Shown here: piece after piece, positions 22,077 through 33,445 of the stretch
Numbering within the stretch: the first letter of the stretch is position 1
Layout: the number at the start of each line of letters is the position of its first letter
NCBI GenBank assembly: GCA_019426215.1
Contig: CM033394.1
Coordinates: 12,978,195-13,042,194 of the forward strand
Source of the DNA: Buddleja alternifolia
Taxonomy: Eukaryota; Streptophyta; Magnoliopsida; Lamiales; Scrophulariaceae
DNA length: 64,000 nt
Direction of reading: 5' to 3'
The notes under the pieces: generated by a model
Told to the model about the DNA's origin: nothing
The model's database searches: none
The model's input: only the letters and a program-made list of their open reading frames with translations
Position numbers and translations under genes: made by a program

Positions 22077-23817
22077 TGATAAGAGGCATTTTTACGTGTT
22101 TTTAAGCCCCTTTGCGTTTATGTTTTAGGTTCATTTATCGCTTAATTCTTGCTACATGTGCGTTTAATTCGTGCATTAAGTGATTTCAGGTCTTAAATGG
22201 ATACAATCGAAGAACGGGATGAAAAACGACGTATAAAACAAGTTCAGGCCAATTTGCTTCTGTTGTCCACGCCCAGGCGCCAGTATTACCACGCCTAGGC
22301 GCCGGAAAAGATGCAAATAACGTCAACATTCTGCTTTCCGCGCCTAGGCGCCGTTCTGTCCACGCCTGGGCGCCGTATCTGCACCAGTTTCCACGTTCGA
22401 GCGATATTTTCTTATTTTTAGAGACCGAATTGGATGAAGTTTCCTTCTACAAAGTTGTAGAACTATGTGTTAGCTTCAAATGAGGACTTGAATCATCCAA
22501 ATCGGAGTTTTGTGGAGAGAGTTATGAAGGAAATACAATTACTGCGCCAGACAGAGGCAAATACTCCCAACATTCTGCTGATGGCGCCCGAGCGCCATAA
22601 TTCCCGCGCCTAGGCGTGGCCACATCCGAGATTTGATTCCTTTCAGCCAAAAGATCATCATTTGATGGGGGAATGGAACATTTAAAGCCAAGAGGTCATC
22701 ACATGTATGGGAGAGATGTCATAAGTATGTTTCTTACTAGATCTACTTTAGGGAATTTTATACTACTCACTTTAGGAGTAGTGGAGGACACACTAGGGGG
22801 GACATACACATGAGGAGCTGATTGGTGGTGGTCTTTTTAAGGATTTTAGGGAGCAATTGACCGAGACATCTGGAGGAGGAGAGAGAGAGAGGCATTTTGG
22901 CCATCACTTTTCACTCATCATCATTCATCACCATTTCTTCATCACTTTTGGAGGGGAACAAAGAGAGAGGAGCTAAGGATTGAAGATCAAGAGAGCAAAG
23001 ATCCATCATCAATCAATTGAGGGAGTTTTAATTATTTGCATTTACATGTTTATTTCCATGAGTATGTATATGTTTGTATTAGATTTTCTTAAGGCTTTGA
23101 TGAGAGGCTAATATTGTAGAACTAAGGCCATGTGAAGGCCAAATTTATGAATCAATATATGTGAAGTTGCTCTTTGTATTAATTCTCCTATTGCTTTGTG
23201 TGTTAATTCTATGCTTTTATTCCAATCATGTGTTTGATCACCATATGCTTGCTATCTTGCCTAATCTAGTTGTTCGAGAGAAAATAGATTAGGGTGCAAG
23301 AGAATTAACACATCATCCGAAACAAATGAGGGATTGCCCTAGAAATAGGTAAAGATTCCCGGGTGTTGTTAGCCGGATTCGTTCGGGGAAGCTCTAGAAC
23401 GTTAATGCGTTATTTTTGATTTGATTCTCGGATAGACATATTTAGAGAACCGTCAATTAATCATAGGATTATTATGTGCCGAGATATCGTGTAATAGTTA
23501 ATTTAGGAGTTTCTACCAAAGCAATAGGAGTCTAATAATTCGAAGAGTAGCTCATATATATTGACGAGTAGATTCGGTTGTAGCATGTGCCTTAGTCATT
23601 TTATCATACGTGAGATTAAATCTATAGTACGTTTCTCTTTGGTTCTTCGTTTGTTTAATCTCTTTCTTACACTTTACTTTAATTGTCTTATCTTTTATCA
23701 AAAATCATTAACTAGAATTCAAGTCCTTGTGGTTCGACAACCCGGACTTTTTGTCCACTTATTACTACACACGTCTAGTGCACTTGCTATCATAGCACGT
23801 TAGCTTTTAGCGTGTCA
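22077..23817 (+). repeat. GypBn 3' LTR
   Basis: 1741 bp, same ends as the 5' LTR. It carries a 10-bp extra copy in the CATCATTCATCACC stretch near 22920. Confidence 0.92.
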
Positions 23818-25227
23818 GTGAGGCAAACCTTCTACTTCCTATGGGTTAGAAAGAATGGCATTAGAAGGGTTTGATCCTTATTATCCAAATAGCGTTCGCA
23901 AGTCTAAGAGAGTATTGAGTATACATCAATACAAGACAAAAACTTGTATAATGTAAGTTTTGACAGAGAAAGTGTCAGTCGAACACTATGGGAATGATAG
24001 TGGGAACATATGTCATAGACATATCAGTTGGATTGATATGTTCGAACGCGCCTCGCATCGGTTTCATCACATGGGTATTCACTCACTGACAGTTAATGAT
24101 GAAACTGATAAGTTGTGATAGGTTCGCGTGAACCTTAGACCTGAGGAATCGAGTTGGGATCGACCTCGAAGTGCGACTTGATGGGAAAGTAGCATTCTTA
24201 AATGATTAGGAAAATGGGATTTATTCTCTCATAAGTGATTGAGCTAAATATCCTATGCAGTCATGAGTGAGTGAGGTTAAAAGTCTTTGGCCAAAGCATA
24301 AAGAGATACTCATGTTTGACATGAATGTATACTCATTGGCCTCGATTCATTATGAGATAAGCATATGGTCAAGTCATGTGAGTTTGACTAAAACAATGAC
24401 TCTCACTTGACTGGGATACAAGAATCAAAGGTTTGTACTTGTACGGTATTCACAGCGTATAAGGTTTGGAATGATCCTATTCATTCGTTCTCAATTGGGA
24501 TACGATGTGAAACACGTGACTAGCTAGGTGTTACTCACATCCTTTTGGTTTCCTCCCAATTGCCTTTTGAGATGAACTTAAAGAGTCGCGCTTAAAGGAA
24601 GTGCAAAAGGAAAAATTATGGAAAAGACTTGAGAAAATTTTTCGGTATTGGACATCGTGATTAACTAATTAATTAATCGTTAGATGATTTTATTAATTAA
24701 TTAAGTTAATGAATTAATTGATTCCTTTGAGAAATTTAATTATAAAATTAACATGGATTTAATTAATTTATTTATTGGATAAATAATATTAATTATTTAA
24801 TTAATTAACTAGCAAAATAGGACTAAAGCCCGAAGGCTTTAAAAGCCTTAAAGTGGGTGTCCGCTTGAGGGGATTAGTAGCCTAGGTTATTGTTTTCTAT
24901 TATAGTATAAATATACTACTTAGTAAAAAATTAACCAAGTGATTAAGTCAAAACTTTCTCTCCAAGTCAAAAACACTCCAACCTCTCTCTCTCTCTAGCC
25001 GTCCTCTAAGATAAGAAAAGAAGGATTTTTTGCTTTTGACTCCGGCGTGGAAATTTAGAGACAGCGATGAATTTACTATTCAAGAAGGGATTACAAAGCT
25101 GGTTCAGAATTCAACATACGCGAAGAACGGTAATTGAATTCGAAACCCAATTTAAATATGTGAAATCGAGATGGGCGACATGGGAGATTTTTTTTCCGCT
25201 GCATTTTTATGTTTTAATATCCCAACA
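23818..25227 (+). repeat. CopX 5' LTR, last piece
   Basis: Begins with the GTGAG duplication left by GypBn and continues the CopY-like LTR to its end TTTTAATATCCCAACA. Contains TTAATTAA-rich AT sequence at 24660-24810 and the TATA box. Confidence 0.8.
24906..24913 (+). promoter_or_regulatory. TATA box of CopX LTR
   Basis: TATAAATA about 320 bp before the LTR end, followed by a CT-rich leader (CCTCTCTCTCTCTCT near 24982). Confidence 0.55.
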
Positions 25228-25228
25228 G

Positions 25229-25240
25229 TGGTATCAGAGC
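25229..25240 (+). other. CopX primer-binding site (initiator tRNA-Met)
   Basis: TGGTATCAGAGC, complementary to the 3' end of initiator tRNA-Met, one base after the LTR end. Confidence 0.88.
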
Positions 25241-26756
25241 CAATCTCTGATTTCCGTATTTAATTGATTACTTGATTATGTGATTTTCACGTTTTTGAAG
25301 CATGTTTTGGAACATGTTTTTTGTGATAGTAATCCATGATTTTTTGGCATTTAATTCATGTATGTTGTAGTATGATGACTTCTGAATTGAAAAATCTAAT
25401 TTTTGTGAGAATCAGGTCGGAAAAACCCCACGACGAGCAGAACGAAAACAACGTGCTCAGTCTACGTACCCAGCACACGCTGTGCGCGCAGCAGGTGGTC
25501 TGCGCGGGTGACCTGCCCACAACGTGCGCATTGCTGTGCGTAGGCGTCGTGCAAGAAATCATACAGCCTGGCCAGTGCACGGCACGCGCACGTCGTGCCT
25601 TGCGCCTGGCGCACGGGGGCCTTCGTGGCAGGTCCTAAAGGGTCAGGTTGTTATTCCTCGGGTCCAATTTTTTAATAAATGGATTTTGGGCTATTTTAAT
25701 TATCCGGGTAGGTCAAAAGGATGATGTCCCGGATTTAATTCATGTATTATGTGATGGTGACATTTATTCATGGGCTTAGGTTGCTTTCTTTTGATTGTAT
25801 TTCATTTGATGGGTTGTAAGCGCCGGATTTTAGCCCGTTTATTTTATTTTTAGAATTATGTATGGTTGTTAATTTGATCTCATGTAATAGATATAAATAG
25901 AATAGGCCTTCAAGAAGAGATCAATCCAAAAGAAGAGGAGCTTGGAGCCCAAGGAGATTAGCTAGGCTTTTCTTTTAATTTTATGACGGCCCATTGGCTT
26001 GGGCCCTCTAGATAAAGCTCATGGATAAATGTGTTGGTTTATTGCTTTTGATGCATGTTCATTAGTTGTATGAAGCATGTATTTTATCAATATGCACTAT
26101 ATAAATATAATGATGTGCAAAGTGAGACTTAGATAAATGTTTAGAACATGAATTCTCCCAATTAAAAATTATACTAAGTTAGTAAGGGGTGCTAGACATC
26201 GTTTCCCTCCACTAAACGTAATAGAGTTTAGATTTAAACCTAGTATATGAAATCTTCCCAGTAAGTGGGGGTTATATATCAAGATTTAATTGTAAAATTT
26301 TATTAAGTGCATTAGTTGCCTTAATCAAGGCATATTTCACCTCAAATATCGTTAAAGGGTTGCAAGGTGAAATTCAAATGTTAGATTATGAGGAGTTAGT
26401 GGGAATAAACTTAGATAGTCCACAAAGCCTATAAGTCGTTAAAGGGTTGCGGTTTTTGTGGGTTATGGGAAAAAGAAGATTGGACCGTCTATTGGATAGA
26501 TTGATGTTGGACATCACTTTAATTAAGTAATGGACCAAATATCGTTAAAGGGTTACCATCCATTGCATTAATTAATGAACTCAATCCCCACTACGAAGCT
26601 ATAAACAACGATCACTTCCGTTTTTCACAGTGGGAGTGTGAATCTCAAAAAATGTAGTGGGAGCCCACTTAAACTTGGTTTTAGTTTAGTTACATATGTC
26701 TAATTAAGTTTGGTTTATTTTTTGCAGTTATTTGATTTCTCTCTCTCAAAATAAAA
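25241..26756 (+). other. CopX leader between PBS and gag
   Basis: About 1.5 kb without a credible gene. A GC-rich island at 25430-25640 is full of GCGCA/TGCGC words and contrasts with AT-rich surroundings. Three copies of TCGTTAAAGGGTT start at 26349, 26436 and 26542. This is where packaging and dimerisation signals would lie in a retroelement RNA. Confidence 0.65.
26349..26554 (+). repeat. Three-fold TCGTTAAAGGGTT repeat in CopX leader
   Basis: Copies at 26349, 26436 and 26542, the first two followed by GC and the third by AC. Spacing is 87 and 106 bp. Confidence 0.8.
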
Positions 26757-27590
26757 ATGACTATCAACCCACTTTCCATTTTACTCGAAAAGAACATCCT
26801 TACTGGGCCCCACTACGTGGACTGGCTAAGGAACTTGAGAATAGTTCTCAACATGGAGTCATTGGGATATGTGTTGGACGCTGACATCCCTGCTCCGCCT
26901 TCCAGAACACGTGCCAATGAGGAAGAAGTCCAATCTCATGAAAAGTGGATGAAGGACGACGTCCGAGTGCGTGGGTAGATTCTTGGCTCAATGACAAAAG
27001 AGCTTCAGAGGTCCCACGAAAACATGGCCACTGCGAGGGCAATCTTGGCACACTTGGTTGAGCTCTATGGTGAGCACAGTCGTACTGCTAGATATGAGAT
27101 ATCTAAAGAGCTCTTCCGGGCCAAAATGAGAGAAGGTGAGAGAGTTGGGGATCATGTCCTTAAGATGATCTCGAGGATCGAAAGATTGGAGGCTCTTGAT
27201 TTTACTATGAACCAACATCTTCATACCGATCTTATTTTCCAGTCTCTTCCTGATTCATTTTCCCAATTTGTCATGAACTTCAATTGCAATGAGATTGAAT
27301 GCAACTTAGCTGGGCTATTGAACAAATTAAACACTGCACAATATCAATTGAAGCCCAAGGGAAAACAAATTGCACTAGTAATCTCTTCTGGGCCCAAAAG
27401 TGCGAAGAATAAGAAGAAGAAAGCCAAAAAGCAGGGTGGCGAGCTTGGAGCTCAGGGTGGTGTCGATAAAGGAAAATGGAAAGCTTCTGTGAATTGCTAG
27501 CGTAAGGGGCCATAAAAAATGAATAGATGCCTACACTACGGTGAGCTGGGCCACTGGAGAAGGAACTGTCCAAATATGGGCCCGGGCGCA
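26757..27590 (+). pseudogene. CopX gag with zinc knuckle
   Basis: Copia gag of the UBN2 type. It opens with ATG at 26757 (MTINPLSILLEKN; GPHYVDWLRNLRIVL), then HLVELYGEHSRTARYEISK, MISRIERLEALDF, FQSLPDSFSQFVMNF, and a basic KNKKKKAKKQ tail. The knuckle CLHYGELGHWRRNC near 27528 has Tyr at the second Cys position. The whole stretch stays in one frame but is cut by TAG at 26976-26978, TAG at 27498-27500 and TAA shortly after. Decay is by point changes only. Confidence 0.85.
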
Positions 27591-28483
27591 CAAGGTATGG
27601 AACTTTATGTTCATGAAACTTATTGTTCTATGACCGTTTTCTCTACATCTTGGATTCTTGATTCTAGAGCTAGTGCTCACATTTGTTGTATGAATCAGGA
27701 TCAGGTGCGAGGAAGGAAGCTGGACAGTGATGAGGTGAAGATCAGAGTAGGCAGTGGGCAAAGCGTCGCAACTACTGGAATTAGATCTACCTCATTGTTT
27801 TTAAATTTTAGACATTTACTATTTCTGGATAATGTTTTAGTTTTGCCCAATGGGCTCAGAAACATTGTTTCAATTCCCGTTTTAGTTAAACTTGGTTATA
27901 CCTTCCGTTTTATTGACGAACATTGCAATATTTATTATGGTAATAAATTAGTAGGCATTGCTTCTTTAGTAAATGTATTGGATTACCTTAATGTCTAGAA
28001 TGAGTGTTCTGTGAATACTATACAAAGGAAACATAGTAGGCTTGGAATAAACCAAACATTGATCTGGCAACTTAGATTATGCCATGCCGCCGAACATAAA
28101 ATGCACAAAATGGAGAAATATGGACTAATTGGTCCATTGGGATTGGAACCCTATTCTACATGTGAATCTTGTCTCAAAGGCAAGATGGATAGATCCCCCT
28201 TCACGGGGACTTTTGAAAGGGCCTCACAAATCTTAGGTTTAGTGCATACTGATGTTTGTGGGCGATTTGGAGAAATGGATCGAGGAGGTTTCCTTTACTT
28301 CGTCACACTTACTAATGAGCATTGAAGATATGGTCTGTTGTACCTGATAAGGTATAAGTCTGAATCCATTGAAAAGTTCAAGGAATTTAAGGCTTTAGAG
28401 GAAAATCAAACTGGCCAACATAAAAAACTCTTCGATCGGATCGAGGAGGAGAATATATGAGCGACGAGTTTGATATATACCTT
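27591..28483 (+). pseudogene. CopX protease and integrase N-terminal part
   Basis: Same frame as gag. The protease region WILDSRASAHIC near 27652 carries Arg where the catalytic DSG/DTG triad has Gly. The integrase zinc-binding region (LWQLRLCHAAEHKMHKM; CESCLKGKMDRSPF) lies at 28060-28210, and the first catalytic Asp in LVHTDVCGRFG near 28240. Stops occur at 27996-27998 and 28323-28325, with a frame change after that. The second catalytic Asp lies in RSDRGGEYMSDEF (28440-28475). SirS1 interrupts at 28484, and the sentence resumes at 55566. Confidence 0.88.
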
Positions 28484-29993
28484 TGGTGGTCCCAAGTGGC
28501 ATACGAAAGGGTCTAAAGGGGGCGGGGGGTTGAATTGACCCTTAAGTCTTTTTCGACATAAAAAAAATTTCGTATCACTTTTAAATAGTAGAACGCTTAG
28601 GAAGCTGAGCGCTTGGGTCAGGCGCTTAATTACAGATAACTTAGACTTAGTGATTTCAGCAATTTACCAAAGTAGGGTAATGCTTAGATCGCTTAATCAG
28701 GGTTAGCACAACGAAAATGATTTTAAAGCTTTAGCGTTCGTTTTGGTTAAATAGTCGCTTACCAGATTAGCTTGTCTTTTTCAGAATAAATGGTATAAAA
28801 ATTAAAACAAGACACCAATGAAAGTAAACGACACAAGATATATAAGGTTCACTGGGTGATGTAATCCCAGCTACGTCCTTCTTCTGCTTTTTCACTTCGA
28901 GGGAATTTACTAAGATGATTATCAAAGAATCACACAGAATCTTCTACAAGATAGTAAATAGGTGAAAATGATCTTGGGCTCCTTGATCACACAGAAGTTA
29001 GCACCAATGAGGATCTTCTTCTACAAGCTTCTCTCACTCAGAAATACTGCCTGTAAGGGGTTTCAACAGCTTTCTCACTCAGATGAAAGGTTGAGGGTTT
29101 TTATCCCAAAAGTTTGTTTGTTTTTGGAAAGATCAAAACAACTTGGAATATCTAGTAAGAATTGAGGTTTCTTCTTTGGAAGAGATTTGAGATATTTGTG
29201 ACTGTATGGAATGTATGTAGAAAAGCTTGAAAGATTTTGGCTATGGAATTTCTAAGCTTTTTCTTCAGCAAATATTTCTTGTGCATGTACGTATTTTTCT
29301 CTCTGTCTGTATTTTTAGGGTTTGCTTGAAGTAAGGTATTTATAGACAATTCTTGGGATTTGTCCGTTGGACATATGTGAGAGTATGATGTTCACGCGAC
29401 ACATGAGTATACCTTTTCTCTGACATTCCTGAATTCCTGCTGGTACCGATTTGACTGGAGCAGCTATAAACTCTGAAGTTCTGACAGTTTAGTCAAAAAG
29501 TGGCTTGTCTACAAGTCATATTGGCTTATCACATTTAATGCTCTTATCAGGCAGTTAGTGCATTTGAATTTATTTCCCGTTTGAAATAAATGTCCGTTGC
29601 ATGATTGCATTTAAGTCCTTCATGACTTGAGAATTTATTTTCGGTGAATCTGATTCTGATCGCTAGAGTGCTTTGAGTGCTTGATCCATAAATCCTGAAA
29701 TAGTCCTTTTAGCGTTTGACAGATGGTAAGGATAAATTTTCATCTTCTTCTCACTTCAGACGCTGATGTTCAACTTCATCTCTAATAGACTCACCTAGAA
29801 TTCTATTATCGATTCGGTATCTAATACTTAGTCTAAAATCTATAAAGATAAAAATTACAAGTCTAACAAAATTACATACTTTCAAATGCTTATACAATTA
29901 ATCTATGAAACATAAACTTATATTATATTTTGGGGTCTAACAAAAAATCCTATCTTGTCATCATCAAAACATCTAACATGAAATTTCCTAACA
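28484..29993 (-). repeat. SirS1 3' LTR
   Basis: 1510 bp, TGGTGGTCCCAAG on the left and TTTCCTAACA on the right, immediately followed by the polypurine signal at 29994. Confidence 0.9.
29337..29344 (-). promoter_or_regulatory. TATA box of SirS1 3' LTR
   Basis: TATAAATA on the minus strand, same place as in the 5' LTR (54908-54915). Confidence 0.55.
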
Positions 29994-30013
29994 ATTTCCC
30001 TCTTTTTGATGAT
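29994..30013 (-). other. SirS1 polypurine tract
   Basis: Minus-strand ATCATCAAAAAGAGGGAAAT directly abuts the LTR. This ATCATCAAAAAG plus purine run is the known Sirevirus form of the tract. A second copy-like signal lies at 30666-30687 (TGATGTCAAGTAGGGGGAAG), fitting the multiple tracts described for Sireviruses. Confidence 0.8.
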
Positions 30014-30147
30014 GTCAAGACTTTAACTCTTATAACTCTTTTATAAATTAAGAGTTCAAAGAAAATCCCAAAACTAATTATAAGTTAGCATTTAGAAAGT
30101 TAGTAAAGTTAGATTAGCCTCAACAAGGTGTTTCAGCGATAAATCAT

Positions 30148-30612
30148 TCATTCATATAGAAAGATAAGCATACATGATTTATACAGAATATAAGATAAAA
30201 AAAATAAAAATAAAAGAATTAATATTTTCTGTCGCTTTATACTTTCTTCTTTTTGGTAGATCTTATTTTCTAAATCAATTAGGAGTCGGTCAATGTCTAT
30301 CATGGTTGTATGTTGAAGTTCAACATAGTTATGCCTTCGCTGTCTAGCGCTTTCATTGAGTTCCTTCAGCCTGTCCACCCATTCCCTTGGAGGGATACCA
30401 AGTTCACGAATTAAATCGTAATAGATATCTTGTCTTTTGTCGTTGGATGGTTTCCAGTTGATAGGTCGTCTAAGCGGTCCGACATAAGGATGAAATTCCA
30501 TACTTTCCAAAAAATTAACGTCCGAGTCCGGGAGCAAGTATCTTCCTAGATAATACCTTGGCCTTCTCTTTTTAGTTTGCATTTTCTTTATGCTCGCTAT
30601 TTCAACAAACAT
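30148..30612 (-). CDS. SirS1 154-aa ORF, coiled-coil-like with C-terminal membrane segment
   Basis: Open minus frame between two polypurine-like signals at the 3' end of SirS1. It is basic at the N-terminus (KKMQTKKRRPRYYLGRYLL), then a mixed segment (WVDRLKELNESARQRRHNY), a likely helical heptad-like stretch (MIDIDRLLIDLENKIYQKEE) and a strongly hydrophobic end (ILILLFLFFLSYILYK), as in a tail-anchored protein. I do not recognise the family. It is separated from the env-like gene by about 90 bp and could be its 3' continuation in another frame. Undamaged length in a decayed element is notable but could be chance. Confidence 0.5.
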   Translation of the reverse strand: MFVEIASIKKMQTKKRRPRYYLGRYLLPDSDVNFLESMEFHPYVGPLRRPINWKPSNDKRQDIYYDLIRELGIPPREWVDRLKELNESARQRRHNYVELQHTTMIDIDRLLIDLENKIYQKEESIKRQKILILLFLFFLSYILYKSCMLIFLYE

Positions 30613-30698
30613 TGATCGCCAGTGTTTATTATCTGTTTTAGATATTGTCTTGGACTTTTCTTTCTCTTCCCCCTACTTGACATCAGCAAAGGAGTTCT

Positions 30699-33445
30699 TT
30701 AAGTCACCGATGTCCTTCGGAGAAGCTTGACTTCATCAATCAAGAGAGCGATCTGTGCAACGATACTCTGAGATATGAGGTTGGAGGAATTGTGACGCTC
30801 AGTATCAGCTGAAGCATTCTGCGCAAGCGACCGGTTGAAATCTTCTGAAAGCTCATTAATGAGAGGAGCGATAGAGTTCATCATGGAGATTGTAAGCTTG
30901 CTGTCATTTCGCATATCATTTTTGAGAACGGTTTCTACTTGATTGAGCGTGAAAATGCTGCGCTCGTCCAATCGAGAACAATAACCCTTTATATCGCTGA
31001 GAGAATGTCGAACTGCTTTTCTGAAATCTTTAGCATCTGGATCACTGTCAGAGTCTGAATCTGATGAATCGGAAGATGAACTCTCAGGTCCGTGAGAGCT
31101 TGAGACAGCTGGAGCTTTGCCTTTAGATTTGTCTCTAATAATAGGCTCCGCAGGCTGTGTTGCTAGGTCAGCATGAACCTCTTCGATCGCTGAGTCGAGC
31201 GTCTGAGTTGCGGAGTCAATTTGAACAATTTGTTCCTCAATTGGAACCTCGACTGCTGGAGCACTGGGGACAATGTCTTGCATGTCAGCGTTTGTGGATT
31301 GAACGACTTCCACAGTAGGAGTTTGTTCTTCTTCAATTGCAACAACTTCAATTTAAGGCGCTGGACTCTCAACAGATATGACCCGAGTGGGCTAATTGCT
31401 TCCATTACATGCCTTGGACTAATCAGGTTTGTTTGCGGGATAAAGAATATTGCATCTTCGCGCTCTTCATTACTTAGGGCAAGTTGCACTCCTTCTGGCA
31501 GATCAACTCCTAAAGTATAAGAATTGTAGAAGTCCAAAATAAATGGCATCAACGCTTGAGCTGCTTCTTGATCCACTGGCCTGATCAGTGATATCATCTT
31601 GGCCACTTGAAAGTCGCTCAACCCTGAATAGTGGTTGAAAGTGATATCCAACGCTTGTGCATTTTTTGTCACTGTTTTTCTGTCTCTGTGGAGTTCAGCA
31701 AACTCAGCGTGCTCATTCGTAACATCGAAAAAAATGGCACTTTGTCCTGGAAGAAGTGGTTGTTTACTGGTGGAGGCTTCTTCATTCAAATCTGGAAAGA
31801 TTCGCTAAACAAACGCTGGACGGAGGTGAAACACATAGCGTCCGCCTTGACTGACTAAGGCTAGCTATTGATGGATGTAGCTTTCAATAGGTTGTCTGTA
31901 TCTTGGCAAATTGCTAACATTCCCGGCAATATGTTGATGCTGATGCAGTAAAAAGGTAGCAAACCCTCGGTGTCCGTATTCTATTCCAAATTCAAAAAGA
32001 AATGGATATCTCACAAGTTCTTCAAGGGTGTAGAAGTATAAAACAAACTCTTCAGCCCATCTGGCTATATCCATCATCCATCGCTTACCAAGCTTGTCAG
32101 CTTTCTTCTGTTCTTTTCTAGCTACAAGAAACTTGTCAAAGCGTTCAATTTCTTCATCATAATCCTCAGCCCATAATCTTGAAAGATATTCTCGGACTTC
32201 ATCTTCTATCCACGAGTTGTTAGGATTGGGACGCTCAGCAACCACTGGTCCTTTTCCTTTCCACAGTCTAAGAGGTTTAGGGGATAAAGCATTCCGAGGA
32301 GAATGAATAACTTTGGGATAGGCAGAGTATCCGATCTGGTTAAGAATTTCTACATCTGGATTCTTTGACCAATCACCCATACGGGGATTCTTGATGACGA
32401 CTTTATTCTGGCGCAAAGGATAAAAGGACTCTTTAGAATGGCCAGTAAAGTTGAAACGCTTCTCGTCAAATTCTGTCATGTTGATCGCTGGTCGACGAAT
32501 ATACTCAAGTCTAGATTGGAGACGCTCAAGATTGTAAAGACCTAAATCAGCGAATCGCTCGAAGAATTCAAACTTGGCAGAATTAGATAAATCAGGTCTA
32601 TAGAGAGTGGTTTGAAAGTTGATCTCCATTTCGACTAACTGCTTGGTGTCAAGCTCTCCAGCGGCATAATAGAACTCAACATCTGCAGAATATCCATGAG
32701 GGAAGAAATCGATGACACGGGGAGGAGACCCGGTTGGAGTGGGAACAAGGGCAATAGATTCTGTTGGGATAGGGGCCACTTCTATTGACCGCTCAGCATG
32801 CTCAGTCGCTGCACTGACTGGTGATGTGTCAGTGTCAGGAAGAGCATTGGTGACTTCTTTAACGATATCTACTACTGATTCCATATCCATATCCAATTCA
32901 ATACGAATCTCGAAAGGTGAAAGTGCATCAACGTTGGGTGCATCTTGATCTTATACATGTAAGCGTTTGAGAAAAGCAAGCAAAATTTCTATTAAGCAAA
33001 AAAATACTACAACACTTACCCTGAGGACTTTGTCAGTCGCTTGATCTGTTTCAATAGTTGGGACAATTTTCGCAGGCTCCGAAATCACTTCTTCAGGATC
33101 TAAATCGAGAAAAGAAGTGAGAGGATCAGCACGAATAGGTATATTCAAAGACTCAAGAGTGTTAAGAGCATTTTGAATATCTGCGGTAACTTCGGAGTGG
33201 ATAAAGGAGTACGCCTGCGTGCTAGCGGTACTTCTTCATCTTTTACTTCTTGTTCTTCATTTACACTGAAGATAAACGCTGGAGGGGGAGAGGGTGATTT
33301 AGGAGAAGGAGAGGGAGACTTCTGTTTCTTCTTGGGCTCCGGCTTTTGTTTCTGCTTCTTTGCTGGTTTTGATGGCTCAGCGACCTTGAAGATGATTTTT
33401 CTTTTGGGTCTCTTAACCACCATTTCTTTCGAAGGATTCATCAAA
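30699..33445 (-). pseudogene. SirS1 env-like gene, broken
   Basis: Sireviruses often carry an env-like gene between RNase H and the 3' LTR; position and composition fit. From 33445 leftward it has a Lys/Pro/Ser-rich start (KPAKKQKQKPEPKKKQK; SPSPSPKSPSPPPA), an acidic stretch, a 343-codon piece (32896-31865) with PHGYSADVEFYYAAGELD, then in the same frame after two TAG stops a 208-codon piece (31789-31163), and after a frameshift near 31360 a C-terminal piece (31313-30699) with a Ser/Asp run (SSSSDSSDSDSDSD). The 5' end is cut at 33445. A possible 70-nt intron lies at 33019-32950. No transmembrane segment is obvious in these pieces. Confidence 0.65.

Larger units (their letters stand above)
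17469..23817 (+). mobile_element. GypBn: complete non-autonomous Athila-like element
   Basis: Bounded by two near-identical LTRs (17469-19199 and 22077-23817) and by the exact duplication GTGAG (17464-17468 and 23818-23822). The interior is only about 2.9 kb: tRNA-Asp PBS, one 319-codon ORF, the two-hairpin block, a long 3' region and a polypurine tract. It has no gag, protease, RT or integrase. The LTR and 3' region match GypB, so a GypB-like element most likely supplied its proteins. By eye the LTRs differ by about a dozen substitutions and one 10-bp indel, so it is a young insertion. Confidence 0.92.

Noticed and set aside
25336..25724. Cys/Arg-rich frames of about 100 and 66 codons in the CopX leader
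   Set aside because: Product of the GC-rich island lacking stop codons; no recognisable protein.
33173..33445. N-terminal extension of the open frame leading into GypB RT
   Set aside because: It is antisense to the Lys/Pro-rich start of the SirS1 env-like gene; the gypsy similarity starts only at about 33446.
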